Below, piece after piece: positions 11,510 to 22,117 of a stretch of 64,000 nucleotides of DNA (its first letter is position 1; every line of letters starts with the position of its first letter). Location of the stretch: the NCBI RefSeq assembly GCF_029931775.1, contig NC_079312.1, forward strand, positions 9,307,821 to 9,371,820, written 5' to 3'. The translations under genes and the position numbers were made by a program. The notes under the pieces were generated by a model that was not told the DNA's origin, made no database searches, and worked only from the letters and a program-made list of their open reading frames with translations. This DNA comes from Euleptes europaea. Lineage: Eukaryota; Chordata; Lepidosauria; Squamata; Sphaerodactylidae.

Positions 11510-11546
11510 AAATATGAAATAATTAGTATATAAAGATACTCTTGTG

Positions 11547-11596
<50 letters not shown>

Positions 11597-11690
11597 TTTC
11601 TTTTTATTGTAATTTTTTTCTTATGGTATTGTTTAGTTGTGTGTTATGAAAATTTAATAAAAATTTATATATATATAAAAAAATGAAGGC
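11510..11690 (+). repeat. L1-like 3' tail with (TA)n microsatellite
   Basis: A TA dinucleotide run (about 11552-11593) is followed by an A/T-rich end containing 'aatttaataaaaattta'. The end resembles the L1 3' end at 27940-28003. Confidence 0.4.
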
Positions 11691-11796
11691 CCTTGGTCCG
11701 TCTCCCCCCCGTTGCTCCGCCCCAAACAATCCAATCAATAGGGGGAAGAGTCATCCTTTCAGGTTTAGTATTTCCCTATCTTTCTTACGCCCTGAC

Positions 11797-12010
11797 CTGG
11801 ATGGCCCAGGCTAGCCTGATCTCATCAGATCCCAGAAGCTAAGCTGGGTCAGCCCTGGTTAGTGTTTGGATGGGAGACCACCAAGGAAGTCCAGGGTTGC
11901 TGTGCAGAGGAGGGCACTGGCAAACCACCTCTGTTAGCCTCTTGCCATGAAAACCCCAAAAGGGATCGCCATAAGTCGGCTGCGACTTGAAGGCACATTA
12001 TGCACACACA
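11797..12010 (+). repeat. 5S-rRNA-derived SINE
   Basis: A plus-strand copy with the clear 5S core ('gatctcatcagatccc', 'agaagctaag', 'gtttggatgggagaccacc') and the BovB-like tail 'gtcggctgcgacttgaagg', ending in CA-rich bases. Confidence 0.85.
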
Positions 12011-12073
12011 TCTTTCTTACAGGGAGAAGATACGGTCGCTAACAGGAAGGAACCCGTTTGGTGGGCTTTGTAG

Positions 12074-12594
12074 GGCTTAGTAGCCAAGCTAATCTTGAGG
12101 TAGCCCTTCTCGCAAAGGCCATGGCAGAAGAAGAGGGTGGGTTTCGGAGCCTTTTGGAGGCTGCAGCGAAGCAGGGATGGAAGATGGAAAAGAAAGAGTC
12201 GGGTGGTCCTGAAGTAGCCAGAGGGGCCAATCTCTTAGAGCATAGAAGCAAGAAGGGATTCTGGGAAAGAAGCCTGCAGACATCTCCGGGAGAGGACACC
12301 CCCAGCTCTGACGTCCCATGCCAGAATTTCAGGCAGTTCCGTTACCTGGAGGCTGCAGGGCCCCGTGAGGTTTGCAACCGCCTTCACGACCTTTGCTGTC
12401 GGTGGCTGAAGCCGGAACAGCTCACCAAGAATCAGATCCTGGACATGGTGATCCTGGAGCAGTTCCTGGCTGTTATGCCCTCGGAGATGGAGAGCTGGGT
12501 CAGAGAATGCCGGCCAGAGACCAGTTCCCAGGCGGTGGCCCTGGCAGAAGGCTTCCTGCTAAGCCAGGCAGAGGCCAAGAAGCAGGAAGCGCAG
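12074..12594 (+). CDS. Gene 2 SCAN exon (start codon at 12121)
   Basis: First coding exon of a SCAN-KRAB-zinc-finger protein. The acceptor is TAG at 12071-12073; the first 47 bases are 5' UTR. I chose ATG 12121 because gene 3 has an ATG at the same place in the alignment and both give 158 codons before the donor at 12595. Residues 1-53 are acidic and variable. The SCAN domain follows, with [28 protein letters not shown] and SWVREC visible. SCAN is a helical dimerisation domain derived from a gag capsid C-lobe. The N-lobe kept in gene 5 is absent here. Confidence 0.9.
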
Positions 12595-12768
12595 GTGAGT
12601 GGCTTTCATACTCATGGTTCAAGGGGCTGCAAATATTTCCTTTAGGATCTGTGGGGCAGCTTTTTCGTGCCATCAGAGTAGGGACCATCCCACAACCCCC
12701 AAAGTTTTGCCTACCTCGTTCCTTTTCTAATCTTCTTGCCATTCCGGGGGTCTTCTTTGCTGTTTCAG

Positions 12769-12880
12769 GTGCAGGGGGCATTAGCAGGTGTTTCTGCAGA
12801 TTTGCCAGAGGCAGAAGAGGCTCCATCTGGAGGGAGGATGCTGTTGGCTCTGGAGGGTAACCAAAATGCCACCTGGATGA
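12769..12880 (+). CDS. Gene 2 exon between SCAN and linker
   Basis: A 112-bp exon with acceptor 'tgtttcag' and donor GTAAG. It starts on a complete codon (VQGALAGVSADLPE) and ends with one base of a split codon. The equivalent exons are 32464-32590 and 42666-42792. Acidic and low in structure; no known domain. Confidence 0.75.
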
Positions 12881-12941
12881 GTAAGAATGAAGGGGACATC
12901 TTTCTGCTTGCTTCTTCCTCTCTGTAGTCTGCCCCAAATCC

Positions 12942-13168
12942 ATGTGTGTGTAAAGCGCTGTCAAGTCGCAGCCGATGTATGGTCACCCCAGCAAGGGGCT
13001 TTCAAGGCCCTTTAAGGAATCTATGATTAAGGCAAGTGGGAAGCAGAGGTGGTTTGCCATTGCCTTCCTTTGCAGAGTCTTCCTTGGTGGTCTCTCATCC
13101 AAGTACCAACCCTGCTTAGCTTCCGAGATCTGATAAGATCAGGCTAGCCTGGGCCATCCAGGTCAGGG
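12942..13168 (-). repeat. 5S-rRNA-derived SINE
   Basis: Minus-strand copy in intron 3 of gene 2 with the core motifs and BovB-like tail. Confidence 0.75.
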
Positions 13169-13179
13169 TTAGGCTCGGT

Positions 13180-13350
13180 CTGTGCATGTATAGAGTGCCA
13201 TCAAGTCGCAGCTGACTTATAGTGACCCCGATGGGGTTTTCAAGGCAAGTGATTAAGCAAAGGTGGTTTTCCATTGCTTCCCTCTGCAGTCTTTCTAGGA
13301 GGTCTCCCTTTCCAAATTCCAACCCTGCTTAACCTCTGAGAGCTGACCCT
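13180..13350 (-). repeat. 5S-rRNA-derived SINE
   Basis: A second minus-strand copy directly after the previous one, with a diverged 5S core. Confidence 0.65.
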
Positions 13351-13504
13351 GCTGCCTTCCCTCCCCCAAAACCCATGGGCTTCATTTATGTTCCTTGAGT
13401 CAGTGAGGGAGATGCCTATTTGCAACCCCTCTCACGTGTTAAATTGGGAAGACTTTATATGTCTTATGGAGCCCCCCCCCCCAAAAAAATCCAACCTTTG
13501 CTTA

Positions 13505-13605
13505 TAGCTGAAGAAGTGAGCTGTGACTCAAAAGCTTGCCAGAATTTAACCCCTGCCAGAAATTTTGTTAAGCTTTAAGGTGCTGCTGGACTCTTGCTCT
13601 TTTAT
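13505..13605 (+). mobile_element. Remnant of the palindromic Penelope-like family
   Basis: Starts with 'gctgaagaagtgagctgtg' and continues to 'gctgctggactcttgctc'. Only one arm is present and the ribozyme-like core is damaged. Confidence 0.5.
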
Positions 13606-13927
13606 ACCCAGATGGGATCTGAGCTGACAGTGATTAGACAGGAAATAGATTTTGTGGCTGTGGGAGATGCAACTGTGAAGGTGTCAGGGATTAGTTAGTG
13701 GGGAAAACCAACTTCCATGTTTGGGACTGTTCTGAAAGGGATTGAAATAAGAAGGGATCTTCTTATTTATTTAATTATTGTCTGATTTTTTTGCTGAAAC
13801 TTGAGGCAGGTTACAAAATGATTTTTAAAAATGCAATAACAAATATATGACATATAATAAACAATGCAATAAAACTGGATTCTAGAATTTAAAAATAATG
13901 CAAATAGTAGTACAAATTGTGAGCTCT

Positions 13928-14110
13928 GATCTGGATGGCCCAGGCTAGCCTGATCTCATAAGCCAAGCAGGGTTGGTCCTGGTTAGTACTTGGATGGGAG
14001 ACCACCAAGGAAGTCCAGGGTCCCAACATAGAGGCCGGCAATGACAAACCACCTCTGTTGACCTCCTGCCTTAAAAACCCCTAAGTCGGCAGTTGACTTG
14101 ACGGGACTTT
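13928..14110 (+). repeat. 5S-rRNA-derived SINE
   Basis: Plus-strand copy with a short deletion inside the 5S core. Confidence 0.75.
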
Positions 14111-14263
14111 CCATCATGAAATATGACATATGATGAAGAATGCAAAAACTAGAGAACAAGAGAATACATGCAGTAAATTGTGCAATTAACTATAACCCCA
14201 TTCCCTTTATAGAAGTACCCTCCTGAACTGTTCCATTATATGACAGCTCTGTTCCCTTTATAT

Positions 14264-14448
14264 CAGGGGGGGTCTAACTCAATTGTTACGAGGGCCAGAT
14301 ATGGCATAAATGCCATTTGGTCAGGCTGGGCTATACCTCGCTAGCCCAGATTGAGAGTGGGGTGGTGGTTGCTTGGCATGTTCGAGGGCCAGATAAGAGC
14401 TCTCAAGGGGCCGGATCTGGCCCACGAGCCTTATGTTTGACACCTCTG
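14264..14448. mobile_element. hAT-type MITE, 185 bp
   Basis: Ends CAGGGGGGGTCTAACTCA and a matching TTTGACACCTCTG are flanked by a perfect 8-bp duplication CTTTATAT (14256-14263 and 14449-14456). 'gggccagat' and 'gccggatctggccc' lie inside. The 8-bp duplication identifies the hAT superfamily. Confidence 0.8.
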
Positions 14449-14499
14449 CTTTATATCATAATGCATTTATGAAAATGTGCATTGCAGCTTAATTTTTTA

Positions 14500-14712
14500 A
14501 CTGGAGATGCTAGGGATTGAACCTGGAATCTTCTGTATGCCAAACAAATGCTCTGCCACTGAGCCATGGCCCCCTCCCCTAAACGAATTTGCCGTTTATT
14601 GAGTTAGGCCCTCTATCTACCTGATCCTTTCACCTGGAAGTATTGGGGATTGAACCTGGGACCCACTGCATGGAAAGCAGATGCTGTGTCACTGAGCCAC
14701 AGCTCCTCCCTA
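14500..14712 (-). repeat. Two tRNA-Ala-like SINE heads, minus orientation
   Basis: Segments 14505-14585 and 14625-14712 each read, on the minus strand, as a tRNA-like head ('gtggctcagtg' then 'ggttcaatcccc'). The arrangement resembles tRNA-Ala, but the cloverleaf is decayed and followed by SINE body, so these are SINE copies and not tRNA genes. Confidence 0.6.
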
Positions 14713-14714
14713 AT

Positions 14715-14875
14715 AATTTTGTGCCATAAAATTGCAACCAACTCATGGCAACATCAGGACTATGGAGTTTTCAAAGGAAGAGATGAGCAGGGGTGGTTTG
14801 CTGTTTTCTTTCCCTGCATAGCAACCCCTGCCTTCCTTGGTAGGCCCCCAGCCAAGCACTGACAGTGACCAACCT
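14715..14875 (-). repeat. Old 5S-rRNA-derived SINE
   Basis: Diverged minus-strand copy. The BovB-like end is recognisable ('ttgcaaccaactcatggcaa') while the 5S core is poor. Confidence 0.5.
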
Positions 14876-15621
14876 GTTACCATATATAATTCCTTTCACT
14901 TCTGTTGACGTGTGTAGACTCTTTAACTTGGGTTTGGGACACTCACTCAGAGCCAGCAGAAGGGTGAGACTGCACAATTTTGGCTGGCAGAACAGCGATA
15001 GTTACAGAGGCCCGCACAAAAGAATATCAAAGACATAATTGTAAAGTCCAGGAATTTTAGAGGGAGTCTAGGATGAGCATCTGGGTTTTTCTGACTTTCA
15101 CTGAGTTAGGAACGGGAGCTTCCCAGAATGGTAACAGAAGGCAATTCCATTCCCACAGGGTGGGAGAAAGAGGGCTGGTAGGGAAAAGGCTTGCCCTATG
15201 CCTTGGGCAGGTTGGGGACATTCAGACAAGGTTAGTCAAAGTAATCTAGCCCACCTGGTTGATTGACTGTAAATAGATTTTGTACTCAGGAGAACTGGCC
15301 CTTGCTGATGAAATTACATTGATAGATCTAGATGGGTGCCTGGCTTTGCCCCTGGTGGCTTGCACCTGCCCCATCAGTGAATCAGTCTCAAAATTTTGGC
15401 TACTTGTTAGCGTAGTACTTTGGCCTTGCCTTCTCCAATGCATAGCATTTCTAGCTCCTAAAATGGCTGTCAAAGCAAATTTAGCCAGAATACAGCCAGA
15501 GCAGACAGCTCACATCTGGGAATGGGGTCCCTGGTACCAGACCTTGCTTAGCTTCCAAGTTCTGGCAAGATTAGGGTTGCCAGATCCCCTCTGGCCACCG
15601 AGGGGGATGGAGAGGGCAACA
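14876..15621. other. Intron 3 of gene 2, unassigned part
   Basis: About 750 bp with no exon signal or named repeat. Short open frames on both strands have no domain. Confidence 0.4.
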
Positions 15622-15955
15622 TGAAGTTGCCTTATACTGAATCAGACCCTTGGTCCATCAAAGTCAGTATTGTCTACTCAGACCGGCAGCAGCTCCCCAG
15701 GGTCTTGAGGAAAGTTCTCTAAAAGACTGCCATGAAGGATACTTTGTGTTGTAGTGACTAAGAGTGTCAGACTAGTATACGGGAACCCAGGTTTCAATTC
15801 CCATGCCATGGGAGCTCACTAGACCTTGGGCCAGTCACACCCTCTCAGCCTAACCAACCTCACAGGGTTGTTGTGAAGATAAAATGGAGGAGGATGGAAG
15901 CTGCCTTGGGTCCCCATTGTGGAGAAAGGTGGGGTATAAATGAATGAAATAAACA
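15622..15955. repeat. SINE pair: tRNA-Ala-type tail (-) and tRNA SINE (+)
   Basis: 15622-15715 matches the tail of the SINE at 44800-45012 in the opposite strand. 15750-15955 is a plus-strand tRNA-derived SINE with 'ggtttcaattcccatgcc' and an 'aatgaaataaa' tail. Confidence 0.65.
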
Positions 15956-16186
15956 AAACCAGTTGCCAAGGGCAAATCACAGGAGGTCTTGAATCCCTGT
16001 TATGGGTTTCCTGGAGGCATCATGCTAGAAAAATACTGGAACTGGTGTGTCTTTGGATCAGATCCAGGCAGGCACCTCCTCCATTTTTCTCTATGCCCAG
16101 GGGCCAACAGGAAGAACCATTTTTCATACAAGGAACTAGAAGGAAACTACAAAAGACCTTCCCACCTTCTTTTGTGTCCACTGCAG

Positions 16187-16266
16187 ATGGTGAAATGACT
16201 CCAGCCACACATCCTCACTCATCTGTTTATGATCCTGCGGCCCCAACTCCTGTGCAACCAGAGCAG
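16187..16266 (+). CDS. Gene 2 linker exon (SCAN-KRAB spacer)
   Basis: An 80-bp exon after 'ccactgcag' and before GTAGG. It reads GEMTPATHPHSSVYDP and ends in VQPEQ, very similar to 727-806. Same split-codon start and complete-codon end. Short, proline-rich, no known domain. Confidence 0.8.
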
Positions 16267-16503
16267 GTAGGAGAGGGGCCATTGTGGAGAAGAGCACGGT
16301 AGCCAGCATGGGTGCTTCTGCCACTCCCGCAAAGCATACCACTGGTTCCCTTGGGTCCTGCCAAAGTGTCGCACCAGGACAAAGAGCTGATGTGGCTTGT
16401 GATGGGCCCTCAGCAACCTTGCCTTGAAGCTCCCTTTCAGGTTGTGCTAAGAAGCTAAGGATTGCTACATCATCTCTGAGGAAAATATGTTTTCTTCTTT
16501 CAG

Positions 16504-16630
16504 GGTCCAGTGTCCTTTGAGGAGGTGGTGGTGTCTTTCAACGAGGAAGAGTGGGCTCTGCTGGATCCGGGCCAAAGAGCCCTGCATAGGGAAGTCATGG
16601 TGGAGAATTATGGGATCGTGGCCTCTTTGA
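16504..16630 (+). CDS. Gene 2 KRAB-A exon
   Basis: 127 bp, acceptor 'ttctttcag', donor GTAAG. Encodes [28 protein letters not shown] and MVENYG. As in gene 1, MVE replaces the canonical MLE and EV replaces DV, both residues that matter for TRIM28 binding in the known family. EEW is intact. It ends with one base of a split codon, in phase with 19863. Confidence 0.92.
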
Positions 16631-16829
16631 GTAAGTCTCTCTCACGTGGCATAATCTGCAGTGGTGCTGAAGGAGTGGACATGGACAAGATAAGATGGGG
16701 GTGTTCTTGGTGGTGAGAGGGGTCGTCTAGGATGAGGTATACAGCCCGTTTTAAATGGCTAGCCTCCAGGTTACTGTGGCATCAATCCATGTGGCTAGAT
16801 TGGCTAAGCCAACGTAAAGAGCTTTGGTG

Positions 16830-17033
16830 GTGAAAAGGTCCGTCAAGTCGCAGCTGACCTGTGGCAACGCCATAGAGTTTTCAGGGCAAGAGATGAACAG
16901 AGGAGGTTTACCATTGCCTTCCTCTGCATAGTAGCCCTGGGCTTTTTTGGTGTTCTTCCATCTAAATATGAACCAGGGTTGATCCTGCTTAGCTTCCAAG
17001 ATCTGACAAAATCGGGTTAGCCTGGGCCATCCA
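16830..17033 (-). repeat. 5S-rRNA-derived SINE
   Basis: Minus-strand copy in the KRAB-to-finger intron of gene 2. Confidence 0.75.
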
Positions 17034-17645
17034 GCCTAAATGGAGATGAAATAAAGTATTTCCCCCCAACTGAATCAACTTGTTTGCCAGTAATAATGCT
17101 GGGCCAGTATAATCCAAAGGTTCTTAGCTGAGTCAGAAAAAGTTACTGAAACCCATCAAATGTGTAGAGCACAATCATTCATTCATGTCCTTCAAGATCT
17201 TGGCCTTCCCAACCAATATCACCTCTGACACATCAGGATTCAATTTGAACGTGCTTACGCTTAGCTTTAAAAAAAACCCACTTTATTTAAGAAAGGATAT
17301 TTCTTCATAACATGATAAAACGCTTAGCTTTTTAACTGCAGCACCAGGCCATGGATTTGGACTGCTGTATGAAAGAGATACAGAGCTGGGTGTCATCAGC
17401 ATATCGATGCCATTCCAAGGCAGACCCATGTGGGGTGCTTGGGCTGGCATATCAAACTGTGAAGATTTCCTATGGTTTCCCGGTTGCTGATCAGGCTGCC
17501 AGTTCAGTGCAGTAGCAATGGGGCTTTCACATTGCGAGTTTCCCTGCATTTCCCTGCCCTAGTTCCCGGTGGCTGCCATACCCCAACACACACACACACA
17601 CACACCAGAGATCTTTTTAAAAAATCTGCTGCCATACTCTCCTCA
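17034..17645. other. Intron of gene 2, unassigned part with a (CA)n run
   Basis: A short CA run is at about 17585-17604. No KRAB-B exon or other coding signal is visible. Confidence 0.4.
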
Positions 17646-17790
17646 TTCCCAGCTTTCATATTAAAAAATATAAGCCTCTAGACTTTTTCACTGTGGCGTT
17701 ATAAAGGGAATGTCCGGCTGCACATTTCCCCTTGTAACTACACAGTGAAAAGGACTAGAGACTTATGTTTTAAAAAATGAAAACTGGGAA
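17646..17790. repeat. Foldback (inverted-repeat) element
   Basis: The left arm (about 17646-17722) and right arm (about 17728-17790) are diverged inverted copies, sharing 'ttcccag' with 'ctgggaa' at the ends and 'ttttcactgtg' with 'cacagtgaaaa' near the middle. MITE-like; family unknown. Confidence 0.55.
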
Positions 17791-18169
17791 CTAGGACATT
17801 ACAGCAATAGACTGGAAAACTGCTTGATCACTATAGCTTTATATCAGGTTTTTTTTTGTAAAAGCCCACTGGTGGAGTGTCAAAATGGCTGTGCAGAACT
17901 AGAGCCATGAAAATGGTGCTGACATGGTGAAAATGGTGGATGGAACTGAGAAAGATTTCAGCTTTCCTGCCCACAAGGCAATCCCCCAGCTTTGTTTCAA
18001 TCTTTCAAAAAAGTTCATACTAAAGCAGGTTTTGGCAAGACCACAGTAAAGCTGTGGAAAAGCTGGGAGGTTCAGAAAGCATCCTGGTGCTCTGGGGAAA
18101 AGGGTGTGTCCATCCCAATAAGATGCATCTTGGGGCAACTGACAGATGTGGAAGTCACCTCTGTGTACT

Positions 18170-18573
18170 CTTGAGGCTAAACATCTCCCACTGGGAAATA
18201 GAGATTTATCAGGGAAACATCTGGGAACCATCTGCCAAGCCCTTTGAGGAAAGGCTGAGGGACTTGGGAATGTTTAGTCTGAAAAAAGAGGAGGTTGAGG
18301 GGGGACGTGATTGCTCTCTTTAAGTATTTGAAAGGCTGTCACTTAGAGGAGGACAGGGAGTTGTTCCTGTTGGCAGCAGAGGATAGAACTCGAAACAATG
18401 GGTATAAATTATAGGCAAAAAAGGTACCGGCTGGACATTAGGAATTTGTTTTTTTACAGTAAGAGTAATTCAGCAGTGGAATTGGCTGTGTAGACTGCCT
18501 TTAGGCTGCTTCTGCATAGAACAGGGGGTTGGACTAGATGGCCTGTATGGCCCCTTCCAACTCTACGATTCTG
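18170..18573 (+). repeat. CR1 LINE 3' end
   Basis: A typical 3' UTR with 'gggaatgtttagtctg', 'aagtatttgaaaggctgtca' and an end of 'ccttccaactctacgattct'. A close copy is at 34060-34385. 5'-truncated. Confidence 0.8.
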
Positions 18574-18574
18574 A

Positions 18575-18782
18575 TGGCCCAGGCTAGCCTGATCTCTTCA
18601 GATCTCAGAAGCTAAGCAGGGTCAGCCCTGGTTAGTATTTGGATGGGAGACCACCAAGGAATACCAGGGTTGCTGTGCAGAGGAAGGTACTGGTAAACCA
18701 CCTCTGTTAGTCTCTTGCCATGAAAACCCCAAAAGGGGTCACCATAAGTCGGCTGCGACTTGACAGCACTTTACACACACAA
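18575..18782 (+). repeat. 5S-rRNA-derived SINE
   Basis: A well-preserved plus-strand copy directly after the CR1 tail, with 'ggatgggagaccaccaagg' and a final CA-rich tail. Confidence 0.85.
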
Positions 18783-19180
18783 CTATGAAAAACAGCTTCA
18801 ACAGGGGGCAAAATGATAGATACTGCATTTGTCTCTAAGCACCTGGGAAATCCAGTAACAGTGTTTACAGAATATATGAAGGTGCCTCTGGTCCGTGTAG
18901 GCTGCTTCTACACAAAGCTTTTGCTCCAAACCAGAGTGAATTTTTTTTTTGAGTATCCACATGACATCATCTCCAAATTGTTCATTTTCTGTGTGTGTCT
19001 CCCTCCCCCAGCCGCCATCTTTCCTAAATCTGGTTTGGTACGATCTTTTTGGAAAGATTGCAGTCAAACCATGTCTGTATGTCATGCGGAGGGAAGGTGA
19101 GCATTTTTTTGCATGTCACTCTCACATTAGTCACAACTCCCCCACCCCCCACCGGAAGGCTTTTTTTTTTGAGGGGGGGT
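18783..19180. other. Unassigned intron part of gene 2
   Basis: No exon, RNA or repeat that I can name. Confidence 0.35.
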
Positions 19181-19321
19181 TCATCAGCAATTGATATATC
19201 ACTATAGTGTTATAACATTATAATGATCTACTAGCTCTTCTGAATTTCTGAGATTTTGGAGGAACTTGCAGATAGATTATTATAACACTATAGCAAAATG
19301 TCAATTGCTGATTTAACCCCC
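19181..19321. mobile_element. Small MITE with long inverted ends
   Basis: Left 'atcagcaattgatat...' and right '...caattgctgat' arms are inverted copies that also share 'ctatagtgttataa' with 'ttataacactatag'. Flanked by G-runs on the left and C-runs on the right. Confidence 0.55.
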
Positions 19322-19544
19322 CAACCCCTCCAGTGGTGGGGAGTTGGCAGCTTTGGGAGGTGGAGACAAGGAAAGTGCAGAGAAAACTGCCACATGGACT
19401 ATTCTTTGCCTCTGCATTTACAAGGGCAATAAATGCTACATGGAGAATCCCCTCCCCTCCCCCCATGTGGAAGCAACACTAGCCTAGTGCAGTGTTATTT
19501 GGTTGGCAGAGCCTTTCCATAGTTTAATATATAGGTCCACTGGG

Positions 19545-19630
19545 TCAACTCTTTTAAGTGGAGGATATTGGAGACTGAACCAGAGACCTTCTGTATACAG
19601 GGTTGGGGTATTACCACTGAGTGAAACCTT
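19545..19630 (-). repeat. tRNA-derived SINE head, minus orientation
   Basis: Reads 'gagactgaaccagagacctt' and 'accactgagtgaa', as in the copies at 14505-14712. Confidence 0.45.
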
Positions 19631-19862
19631 AAACCGCCTGGTTCAAATCTAGCATTTTGTACAGTACCCCGCAGTGGCTGTCTTTTAATGGTAATAAGAG
19701 GAAACTGTTTAATATTTGGTAGAATCTACCTCCTTGCTTCTGTCTATGTTGAAGACATTTTCTCTCACTCAGAATAGCAGCTAATTCAAGTTGTTCCTTG
19801 GTTTCAGCCTTTGTTTTACCATCTAGATCTTACAGTTGTTCTCTCTCATTGTGCTCCAACAG

Positions 19863-22117
19863 GTGATGGATGGAAGAAAGAGACCAAGAAAGATCGATCT
19901 GGGATACCAGGAGGAAGAGGAAGATCAGAAGAGGCAGGAAAACAGAGACGGAAAACTGAGATAAACACACCCACTGGATTCTTTTCTTCTCAGCTTGGTG
20001 ATCTCCAAGAGACCCCAGTCCAAGGCAAAAAAGACGAAAGCCCAAAGAGACACAAGTGCCCTCTGTGTGAGAAAAGCTTCACTTATAAATCAAGGCTTAA
20101 TCGTCACTGGCGAGTCCACACAGGGGAGAAACCATATAAATGCTTGGTGTGTGGGAAGAGCTTGTGTAGCAACGCACGGCTTCAGACACATCAAAGAATC
20201 CACACAGGGGAGAAGCCATTTAAATGCTCCGAGTGTGGAAAGAGTTTCACTGAGAAGTCTGACCTTAGAAAACATCAAAGAAGGCATGCAGGAGGGGAGC
20301 TGTACATATTGTTGGAGTCTGGAAAGCGGTTTGCTTGGCGAAAATCCCTGATTTTCCATCCAAGAAAGCGCAAAACCAAGGAGCCATTGAAGTGCTTGGA
20401 ATGTGGGAAGAGCTTCACTACAAATTCAGCCTTTGTCAGGCATCAGAGAATCCATACAGGGGAGAAACCATATAAATGTCTTGTGTGTGGAAAGAACTTT
20501 ACTCGCAGCACCCATCTTGCATCACATCAAAGAATGCATACAGGGGAGGTGTATAAATGTTCTGAGTGTGGAAAGAGCTTTGCTTGGAGAGCATCTCTGC
20601 GTTTACATCAGAGAATCCACACAGGGGAGGACTATAAATGCTTGGAGTGCGGAAAGAGTTTCAGTTTGAAGTCAGTCCTTAGAGGGCATCAGCGAATGCA
20701 CACAGGAGAGAAGCCCTATAAATGCTTGGAGTGTGGAAAACTCTTCACTTGGAACACAACCCTGATTAACCATCGAAGAATGCACAGAGATGGGAAGCCA
20801 TTTAAGTGCTTGGAGTGTGGAAAAAGCTGCAGTACAGGATCTGACCTTAGAAGGCATCAAAGAATGCACACAGGCAAGAAGCCCTATAAGTGCTTGGAAT
20901 GTGGCAAGTGCTTCAGTTGGAAGTCGTATCTGACTGCGCATCAGAGAATTCACACAGGGGAGAAACCGTATAAATGCCTTCTGTGTGGGAAGAACTTCAC
21001 TCGGAAGACACATCTTAACTCGCATCAAAGAATGCACACAGGGGAGAAACCGTATAAATGTTTAAAGTGTGGCAAGAGCTTTGCCTGGAGTACCTCCCTG
21101 AGTTTACATCAAAAAGTCCACACAGGTGAGAACTATCAGTGCTTGGAGTGTGGAAAGAGTTTCCATCTGAGGTCGGTCCTTAGAGAACATCAAAGGAGGC
21201 ACACAGGAGAGAAGCCATATAAATGCTTCGAGTGTGGAAAAAGCTTCTCTTCAAATAAAACTCTGGGTTACCATCAAAGAATCCACTCAGGTGAGAAGCC
21301 GTTTAAGTGCCCAGAATGTGGAAAGGGCTGCAGTACTGGATCGGCCCTGAGAAGACATCAACAAATCCATACTGGTGAGAAGCCCTATAAATGCTTGGAG
21401 TGTGGGAAAAGCTTCACTTGGAACAAAACTCTGATTTACCACCAGAGAGTTCACACTGGTGAGAAGCCCTATAAGTGCCTGGAATGTGGCAAGTGCTTCA
21501 GCTGGAAATCATACCTGACAGCCCATCAGAGAATTCACACTGGGGAGAAACCATATGAATGCCTGGTGTGTGGAAAGAACTTCACTCGGAACATGCATCT
21601 TAAATCACATCAAAGAATGCACACAGGGGAGAAACCGTATAAGTGCTCAGAGTGTGGAAAGAGCTTTGCTTGGGGCACATCCCTGAGTTCTCATCGACGA
21701 ATCCACACAGGGGCAGACTATCAATGCTTAGATTGTGGAAAGAGTTTCAGTCTGAAGTCGGTCTTCAGAGGGCATCAAAGAATCCACACTGGGGAGGAGC
21801 CATATAAATGCTTGGAGTGTGGAAAGAACTTGAGTACAAGCTCAGCCCTCACTAGACATCAAAGAGTGCACACAGGGGAGAAACCGTTCAAATGCCAGGT
21901 GTGTGGAAAGAACTTCACTCGGAATATTCACCTGAAATCGCATCAAATTATGCACACGGGAGAGAAACCTTATAAATGCTTAGATTGTGGAAAGAGCTTC
22001 GCTTGGAGTTCGTCCTTGAGTTCCCATCAAAAAATCCACACTGAGGAGAATGCCATGATTCCTAAAACTACTCACAGCATGGAAAGCATTTCCGATGTAG
22101 TGGAAATCATCATATAA
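19863..22117 (+). CDS. Gene 2 zinc-finger exon, 24 finger units (SCAN-KRAB zinc-finger protein)
   Basis: Last coding exon, in phase with the KRAB exon after a single AACAG acceptor; it begins SDGWKKE. Together the five exons give one frame of about 1015 aa. After a linker containing LQETPVQGK come 24 tandem C2H2 units; 23 are intact. Unit 4 (about 20293-20385) has lost both zinc cysteines and the usual linker. From unit 7 a higher-order pattern appears: sets of 6, 7 and 4 fingers each begin with a GKSFAW-type finger, end with a GKNFTR-type finger, and have a shortened linker (TGED, TGEN or TGAD) after the first finger. Finger 1 has the HW signature of this cluster. A long DNA footprint is expected if most fingers bind. 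The product is likely a nuclear repressor; its target is unknown. Confidence 0.94.

Noticed and set aside
11797-12010. Possible functional 5S rRNA genes
   Set aside because: All copies have diverged cores, are fused to a SINE body and BovB-like tail, and lie dispersed in introns and spacers.
14505-14712. Possible tRNA genes
   Set aside because: The A-box and B-box-like parts belong to SINE heads; the cloverleaf is decayed and SINE body follows.
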